Made by a program: the position numbers and the translations under genes
Assembly: GCA_025359135.1 (NCBI GenBank)
Contig: JANYHJ010000209.1
Span: 1 to 38,528 of the forward strand
From: Gemmatimonadota bacterium
GTDB lineage: Bacteria; Gemmatimonadota; Gemmatimonadetes; Gemmatimonadales; Gemmatimonadaceae
Reading direction: 5' to 3'
DNA length: 38,528 nucleotides
Shown here: positions 33,135 through 38,528 of the stretch, piece by piece
How positions within the stretch are numbered: position 1 is the stretch's first letter
Layout of the letters: the number at the start of each line of letters is the position of its first letter
The notes under the pieces: generated by a model
The model's input: only the letters and a program-made list of their open reading frames with translations
Database searches by the model: none
Told to the model about the DNA's origin: nothing

Positions 33135-34643
33135 ATGACGTCACCGGCCGCGCCCGACAACGCGACCGACCAGCCCACGGGTTTTGTCAAAGCCCTGACC
33201 CTGACGGACGCGACGATGCTTGTCGCGGGTTCCATGATCGGGTCAGGGATATTCATTGTCTCCGCTGACATCGCCCGCACGTCTGGTGGCTCTGGCTGGC
33301 TGATCCTCGCCTGGGTCGTCACGGGCATCATGACGTTGCTCGGCGCGCTCGCCTATGGCGAGTTGGCGGCCATGTTCCCGAAGGCGGGCGGCCAGTACGT
33401 CTTCCTGCGCGAGGCCATGGGCCCGCTGATGGGATTCCTCTACGGCTGGACGCTCTTCCTCATCATCCAGACGGGAACGATCGCGGCCGTGGGCGTTGCC
33501 TTCGGCCGCTTTCTCGGCGTGCTGGTGCCGGCCTTCACGCCTGACCTGTTCAGCTGGTTCCCGCACGCGGTCGTGCAGACACCGGGCGGCGCGGCCGAGT
33601 TCGGCCTCTCGGCCCAGCGCGCCGCAGCGCTCTTCTGCATCTGGTCGATCACGCTCGTGAACCTGCGCGGCGTGCGCGAAGGGAAGTGGATACAGACGAC
33701 CCTCACCGCGATCAAGCTCGTATCGATTGCGGCGCTCATCGTGCTCGGACTCACCGTCGGACGAAATTCCGGCGCGCTCGCGGCCAACTTCACCGGCACC
33801 GGGGTCTGGGGCATTGGCGCCCTGGGCCCTGCGTTCGTGATCACCTTCGGCACCGTGCTCGTCGGGTCGCTCTTCTCGAGCGACGCGTGGAACAACGTGA
33901 CCTTCGCGGCCGCCGAAGTGCAGAACCCGGCGAAGAACCTGCCGCGCGCGCTGCTGCTCGGCACGGGCATCGTCACGGTGCTCTACTGCCTCGTCAACGT
34001 GGCCTATCTGCAGGCGCTGCCGCTCGTGGGCGATGCGGCCGGCACGACGGCCTTCGCGCGCGGCATCCAGCACGCCACGCAGGATCGCGTCGCCACGGCC
34101 GTCGTCGAGCAGATGTTCGGCGGCGCCGCACCCACGATCATGGCCATCGCCATCATCGTTTCCGCGTTCGGATGCAGCAACGGCATGATCCTCTCCGGCG
34201 CCCGCGTCTACTGGGCCATGGCGCGCGACGGACTGTTCTTCCGCACGGCCGGCACGTTGAGTGCGCGCGGCGTTCCGTCGGGCGCGCTCCTCGCGCAGGC
34301 GGTCTGGTGCTCGGTCCTCTGCCTCACCGGCACTTACGGCCAGTTGCTCGACTATGTCATCTTCGCAGCGCTCGTGTTCTACGCGCTGACCACCATCGGC
34401 CTCTTCGTGCTCCGCGCGAAGCGTCCCGATGCCGATCGTCCGTACCGGGCGGTCGGCTATCCCGTGTTGCCCGCGTTGTACATCGTGCTGGCGACGACCG
34501 TGGCGGCGATTCTCCTCATCGCCGACAAGACGCGGGCCCAGGCGCTCTCCGGCCTCGGCATCGTGTTGCTCGGACTTCCCGTGTACGCCCTCTGGCGCAA
34601 CGCGGCATCCCGCGCACCCGCCCTCGCGGCCGCGACGGACTGA
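33135..34643 (+). CDS. APC-superfamily amino acid permease
   Basis: A protein of 502 residues with about 12 membrane segments. The first helix carries 'VAGSMIGSGIFIVSADIAR', the unwound G-S-G-I-F substrate-binding motif of APC/LAT transporters, followed by 'AYGELAAMFPKAGGQYVFLREAMGPLMGFLYGW', a hallmark of the family. The later 'SSDAWNNVTFAAAEVQNPAKNLPRALLLG' is the conserved helix 6-7 region. It probably imports or exchanges neutral amino acids in the inner membrane; the substrate cannot be told. It is followed by the pyrophosphatase and then another permease of the same superfamily, which has a different subfamily look. Confidence 0.92.
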   Translation: MTSPAAPDNATDQPTGFVKALTLTDATMLVAGSMIGSGIFIVSADIARTSGGSGWLILAWVVTGIMTLLGALAYGELAAMFPKAGGQYVFLREAMGPLMGFLYGWTLFLIIQTGTIAAVGVAFGRFLGVLVPAFTPDLFSWFPHAVVQTPGGAAEFGLSAQRAAALFCIWSITLVNLRGVREGKWIQTTLTAIKLVSIAALIVLGLTVGRNSGALAANFTGTGVWGIGALGPAFVITFGTVLVGSLFSSDAWNNVTFAAAEVQNPAKNLPRALLLGTGIVTVLYCLVNVAYLQALPLVGDAAGTTAFARGIQHATQDRVATAVVEQMFGGAAPTIMAIAIIVSAFGCSNGMILSGARVYWAMARDGLFFRTAGTLSARGVPSGALLAQAVWCSVLCLTGTYGQLLDYVIFAALVFYALTTIGLFVLRAKRPDADRPYRAVGYPVLPALYIVLATTVAAILLIADKTRAQALSGLGIVLLGLPVYALWRNAASRAPALAAATD

Positions 34644-34692
34644 TCGTGTCCGCCTCCGCTCCTTCCGCCTCTCACTCCACGTAGACCGAATC

Positions 34693-36882
34693 ATGGGTCC
34701 GTCGCAGTCAAACCTCCTCGGCATCATCCTTGGCGCGTCCGCATTCGCGCTCATCTTCGCGGTCTGGTTGGCGCGCTGGGTGCTCGCGCGCGGCACCGGC
34801 ACCGATGCCATGCGGGCGATTTCCAACGCCATCCAGGAAGGCGCCGAGGCGTATCTCGCGCGCCAGTACAAGACGATCGGCATCCTCGCGGTCTTCGTCG
34901 CCATCGTACTTGCCGTCGGCTACGGCGTCCTCCGCCAGTCGACGCCCACCGATCCGGTGAACGATCCGAAGGTCCTCGCCTTCTTCATCACCGTGTCCTT
35001 CCTGCTCGGCGCGATCTGCTCCGCCGTTGCCGGATTCATGGGCATGTGGATCTCGATCCGCGCGAATATCCGCGTGGCCGCGGCCGCCACCGAGTCGCTC
35101 AACGCGGCGCTGCAGACGGCACTGCGCGGCGGCGCGGTCTCCGGCTTCTTCACCGTCGCCATGTCGCTCATGGGCGTGGGCGGCCTCTACGCCATGCTGA
35201 CGCTCTTCGCGCCGGCGGGCACCGATGCGGCCGCGTGGGCCGAGAAGATTCCGTTCCTCATCGTCGGCTTCGGCTTCGGTGCGTCGTTCGTCGCGCTCTT
35301 CGCGCAGCTGGGCGGCGGCATCTACACCAAGGCCGCTGACGTCGGCGCCGACCTCGTCGGCAAGGTCGAAGCCGGCATTCCCGAGGACGATCCGCGCAAT
35401 CCGGCGGTGATCGCGGACCTCGTGGGCGACAACGTCGGCGACTGCGCCGGTCGCGGTGCGGACCTCTTCGAGTCGACCGCCGCGGAGAACATCGGCGCCA
35501 TGATCCTGGGCGTCACGCTCTTCAAGGCATTCGGCATCAGCGGCATCCTCTTTCCGCTCATCATCGGCGCGTTCGGCATCGTCGCCAGCGCGGTCGGCGT
35601 CATGATCGTGAAGACCGACGGCAACGAGGATCCGATGGCCGCGCTCAACCGCGGCTTCTACACCACCGCCGTGCTCGCGACGGTCGGACTCTGGGTGGCG
35701 TGCAAGTGGCTGCTCTCGCCACAGACGGCGCCCGCCGACGCGTGGGTGCACTTCGGCTGGGCCGGCACGATCGGCGTCCTGACGTCGGTCGCATTCGTCT
35801 TCATCACGCAGTACTACACCGAGTATCGCTATCGGCCGGTCAAGTCGATCGCCGAGGCGTCGCAGACCGGCCCGGCCACGAACATCATCATGGGCCTCTC
35901 GGTCGGCATGGAGAGCACCGTGTTGCCGGTGTTCACGATCGCCATCGCGCTGATCTCGAGCTACATGCTCGGGCAGTCGAGTGGCCTCGTCGATGAAGCG
36001 GGCAAGGCCAACGGCGGACTCTACGGCACCGCGGTCGCCACGATGGGCATGCTCGGCACGGCCGGCTACATCCTCGCGATGGACGTCTTCGGACCGATCA
36101 CGGACAACGCGGGCGGCATCGTCGAGATGTCGCAGCAGCCGGCTTCGATCCGCGACAAGACGGATCGCCTCGACGCGGTGGGCAACACGACCAAGGCGCT
36201 CACGAAGGGTTACGCCATCGGCTCGGCGGCGCTCGCCGCCTTCCTGCTCTTCTCGGCGTACCTGGACGAGGTCAAGAATTACACGGGCTCGGCGCTCACC
36301 GTCGATCTCTCCAAGCCGCAGGTGTTCGTGGCGGCACTGCTCGGCGGCATGCTCGTGTTCTGGTTCTCGTCGCTCGCCATGACGGCGGTTTCCAAGGCCG
36401 CGCAGAGCGTCATCGAGGAAGTGCGCCGCCAGTTCCGCGAGAAGCCGGGCATCATGCAGGGCACCGACAAGCCCGACTACGGCCAGTGCGTCGACATCGT
36501 CACGCAGGGCGCCCTCCGCGCGATGGTCTTCCCGGGCGCACTGGTGGTGGCCTTCCCGGTCATCGTCGGGCTCGTCTTCAAGGCGCTCGGCGGTCCCGGA
36601 CAGCGGCTTGGCGCCGAAGCGGTCGCGGGCTTCCTCATGATCGCGACGGTGGTGGGCATTCTCATGGCCGGCTTCCTGAACAACGGCGGTGGTGCGTGGG
36701 ACAACGCCAAGAAGTACATCGAGACCGGCATCTACGGCGGCAAGAAGTCGGAAGCGCACAAGGCGGCCGTGGTCGGTGACACCGTCGGTGACCCGTTCAA
36801 GGACACGGCGGGTCCGTCGCTGCACGTGCTGATCAAGCTGCTCTCGACGATCACGCTCGTGCTCGCGCCACTCTTCATCTAG
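34693..36882 (+). CDS. hppA: Membrane-bound proton-translocating pyrophosphatase, K+-independent type
   Basis: A protein of 729 residues; ATG 34693 fits the family start, though the frame is open further upstream. About 16 membrane helices are present. Substrate motifs are intact: 'GGGIYTKAADVGADLVGKVE' (207-226), 'DDPRNPAVIADLVGDNVGDCAGRGADL' region (232-258), 'NNGGGAWDNAKKYIE' and 'DTVGDPFKDTAGPS' near the end. These bind Mg-pyrophosphate, whose hydrolysis drives H+ out of the cytoplasm. The sequence GNTTKALT has K501 and T504 at the two positions that define potassium-independent enzymes (K+-dependent ones have Ala and Gly/Ala). It recovers energy from biosynthetic pyrophosphate and could add to the gradient used by the flanking permeases. 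Confidence 0.95.
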   Translation: MGPSQSNLLGIILGASAFALIFAVWLARWVLARGTGTDAMRAISNAIQEGAEAYLARQYKTIGILAVFVAIVLAVGYGVLRQSTPTDPVNDPKVLAFFITVSFLLGAICSAVAGFMGMWISIRANIRVAAAATESLNAALQTALRGGAVSGFFTVAMSLMGVGGLYAMLTLFAPAGTDAAAWAEKIPFLIVGFGFGASFVALFAQLGGGIYTKAADVGADLVGKVEAGIPEDDPRNPAVIADLVGDNVGDCAGRGADLFESTAAENIGAMILGVTLFKAFGISGILFPLIIGAFGIVASAVGVMIVKTDGNEDPMAALNRGFYTTAVLATVGLWVACKWLLSPQTAPADAWVHFGWAGTIGVLTSVAFVFITQYYTEYRYRPVKSIAEASQTGPATNIIMGLSVGMESTVLPVFTIAIALISSYMLGQSSGLVDEAGKANGGLYGTAVATMGMLGTAGYILAMDVFGPITDNAGGIVEMSQQPASIRDKTDRLDAVGNTTKALTKGYAIGSAALAAFLLFSAYLDEVKNYTGSALTVDLSKPQVFVAALLGGMLVFWFSSLAMTAVSKAAQSVIEEVRRQFREKPGIMQGTDKPDYGQCVDIVTQGALRAMVFPGALVVAFPVIVGLVFKALGGPGQRLGAEAVAGFLMIATVVGILMAGFLNNGGGAWDNAKKYIETGIYGGKKSEAHKAAVVGDTVGDPFKDTAGPSLHVLIKLLSTITLVLAPLFI

Positions 36883-36912
36883 CCTCGCACGAGTCCCCGG
36901 TCCCCTCGACGC

Positions 36913-38424
36913 ATGCAGCTGTTCGCGCGCAAGCCGATTTCGGAGATGCTTCCCGAGGGGGAGGGCGAGCTGAAACGCTCGCTCGGCGCCGGGGACCTCG
37001 TGATGTTGTCGATCGGCGCCGTGATCGGGGCGGGCATCTTTGCCTCCCTCGGCACCGCCGCCGCTGGCGAAGTGGCCGCGAATGGCGAAGTGGTGCGCTA
37101 CGGCGCAGGACCGGCGCTCGTCCTCAGCTTCCTGCTCCTCGGCGTCGTCTGCGGCATGGCGGCGCTCTGCTATGCCGAGCTCTCGGCCATGATTCCCACG
37201 GCCGGTTCGGCGTACGCGTATTCGTACGCGACGCTGGGCGAACTGCTCGCCTGGATCATCGGCTGGGCACTCATCCTCGAGTACGCCGTCGGCAACGTCG
37301 CGGTGGCGATCGCCTGGAGTGGCTACTTCTCGTCGTTGTTGAGCGGGTTCGGCATCATCCTGCCCGACTGGCTCACGCACGGCTACTTCATGGTCAACGC
37401 CTCGAGCGATCCGGCGGTGCACGGGTTGCTCAAGACGGCGCCGCAGTTCCTCGGCATGCCGGTGCTCGTGAACATTCCGGCGTTCGCGATCGTTGCCGTG
37501 ATCACGTGGATCCTCTGCCTCGGCGCGCGCGAGAGCACGACGGTCAACAACTGGATGGTCGGGGTCAAGCTGCTCGTCCTCGTCGTCTTCGTCGCGGTCG
37601 GGTCGCAGCACATCGACATGGCCAACTACAAGCCGTTCGCGCCGAACGGCTGGCGTGGCATCCATCAGGGTGCGGCGATCGTCTTCTTCGCCTACATCGG
37701 CTTCGACGCGATCAGCACCGCGGCCGAAGAGACGCGCAATCCGCAGCGCAACCTGCCGCTCGGCCTCATGGCGGGACTGGGCATCTGTACGCTCATCTAC
37801 ATCATCGTCGGGGCCGTCGCGACCGGCATCGTGCCGTACCAGCAGCTCAAGAGCGCCGATCCGTTGGCCAGGGCGCTCACGCTCTCCGGGCTCAAGACGG
37901 CGAGCATGATCGTCTCGGCGGGCGCGGTGGTGAGCATGTCGGCGGTGCTGCTCGTCTTCCAGTACGGCCAACCGCGCATCTTCTACGCGATGGCGCGCGA
38001 TGGCCTGCTGCCGCGCTGGGCCGCGAAGATCCATCCCAAGTACAAGGTGCCGCACGTCACGACGATCATCACGGGCGTCTTCGTGGCGTTCGGTTCATTG
38101 GTCGCGGACGACGCCGCCACGTACGACCTGACGAACATCGGCACGCTCGCAGCGTTCATGCTGGTCTGCGCGGGCGTCGTGGTGCTGCGCGTGCGCGAGC
38201 CCGAGCGGCATCGTCCGTTCCGCGTGCCCTTCGTCTGGTTCGTGGCTCCCGGTGGCTTTGCGGCCTGTCTCTACGTCATGACGGGCTTGCCGCTCAGCGC
38301 CTGGATCCTCTTCGGTGTCTGGATGTCGATCGGATTGGTGTGCTACGCCGCGTACGGCTACTCGCACTCGGTGCTCCGCACCGGCAAACCGATCGAGACC
38401 GTTCCCATCGACACCGGTCACTGA
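36913..38424 (+). CDS. APC-superfamily amino acid permease, cationic amino acid transporter-like
   Basis: A protein of 503 residues with about 12 helices, starting 30 bases after hppA. It begins with a polar leader ('FARKPISEMLPEGEGELKRSLGAGDLVM') common in YfnA/CAT-type transporters, then 'IGAVIGAGIFASLGTAAAG' with the substrate motif. Further motifs are 'CYAELSAMIPTAGSAYAYSYATLGELLAWIIGW', 'FFAYIGFDAISTAAEETRNPQRNLP' (a strong CAT signature) and 'GQPRIFYAMARDGLLP'. It most likely imports amino acids by proton symport or exchange; arginine/lysine specificity is not assured. It shares only general family features with the permease at 33135, so the two are not recent duplicates. Confidence 0.93.
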   Translation: MQLFARKPISEMLPEGEGELKRSLGAGDLVMLSIGAVIGAGIFASLGTAAAGEVAANGEVVRYGAGPALVLSFLLLGVVCGMAALCYAELSAMIPTAGSAYAYSYATLGELLAWIIGWALILEYAVGNVAVAIAWSGYFSSLLSGFGIILPDWLTHGYFMVNASSDPAVHGLLKTAPQFLGMPVLVNIPAFAIVAVITWILCLGARESTTVNNWMVGVKLLVLVVFVAVGSQHIDMANYKPFAPNGWRGIHQGAAIVFFAYIGFDAISTAAEETRNPQRNLPLGLMAGLGICTLIYIIVGAVATGIVPYQQLKSADPLARALTLSGLKTASMIVSAGAVVSMSAVLLVFQYGQPRIFYAMARDGLLPRWAAKIHPKYKVPHVTTIITGVFVAFGSLVADDAATYDLTNIGTLAAFMLVCAGVVVLRVREPERHRPFRVPFVWFVAPGGFAACLYVMTGLPLSAWILFGVWMSIGLVCYAAYGYSHSVLRTGKPIETVPIDTGH

Positions 38425-38528
38425 GGCGTCCGCCTCCCGCTGACGTCCTGCGCCCGACGAAGGATCTGCTCAAGGCGTCGTTCCAGGCACGTCACGGCCC
38501 CGCTCCTCTGCCCACGCCCACACCTGCA
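38425..38528 (-). other. Window edge, possible end of a convergent gene
   Basis: The last 104 bases hold no + strand gene. On the - strand one frame reads inward from the right edge for 18 codons (QVWAWAEERGRDVPGTTP) to a stop at 38470-38472, and another is open for 36 codons. Either could be the tail of a gene outside the window; neither is long enough to judge. Confidence 0.2.

Noticed and set aside
34708-38055. Open frame of about 1100 codons on the - strand spanning hppA and the last permease
   Set aside because: It crosses two unrelated well-supported genes and is almost entirely charged residues, so it is not a gene.

Overview
The window comes from a GC-rich bacterium with tightly packed genes. 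Starts often overlap the previous stop by 4 bases (ATGA or GTGA), and GTG starts are common. An alternative complex III operon (actABCDEF), a TonB-dependent receptor with its TonB/ExbB/ExbD energising genes, and a membrane pyrophosphatase point to an aerobic Gram-negative. The gene style fits Gemmatimonadota best. That assignment is inference from gene content; no rRNA is present to confirm it.

Layout. (1) 2-6841: a translationally coupled + strand run. It holds the tail of a peptide-type ABC transporter binding protein, a heparinase II/III-family lyase fused to a CBM9-like domain, a TrmJ-type RNA methyltransferase, a class III aminotransferase of the glutamate-1-semialdehyde aminomutase type, and two amidohydrolase-fold proteins, the second of which has lost its metal ligands. 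It looks like an uptake and breakdown pathway for an unknown uronate- or amino-sugar-like compound. (2) 7038-15059: actA-actF, the quinol:electron-acceptor oxidoreductase that replaces cytochrome bc1, with no terminal oxidase beside it. (3) 15072-18211: a TrxC-type thioredoxin (- strand), divergent from tRNA-Ala(TGC), then a peroxiredoxin and an (alpha/alpha)6-barrel glycosidase-like protein. (4) 18374-23548: a large TonB-dependent receptor with an unusual C-terminal extension, followed by a secreted propeller-like protein. (5) 23636-29458: a small heat-shock protein on the - strand with a possible RNA thermometer, divergent from two consecutive two-component systems. These are an NtrB/NtrC-like pair, whose regulator has a degenerate AAA+ domain without GAFTGA, and an OmpR-type regulator with its kinase. 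(6) 29574-32956: tonB-exbB-exbD-exbD, a strong hairpin, then a second tonB-like gene. (7) 33135-38424: an amino acid permease, a K+-independent type H+-pyrophosphatase and a second amino acid permease.

How it fits together. Complex III and the pyrophosphatase bear on the proton-motive force. ExbB/ExbD/TonB pass that force to outer-membrane receptors such as the one encoded here, and the two permeases use ion gradients for amino acid uptake. No CRISPR array, insertion sequence, prophage gene or rRNA was seen. No gene-free stretch exceeds about 250 bases. The observations most worth following up are the degenerate NtrC-like regulator, the active/inactive amidohydrolase pair, the receptor's C-terminal extension, and two possible RNA switches (actA-actB leader and hsp20 leader).
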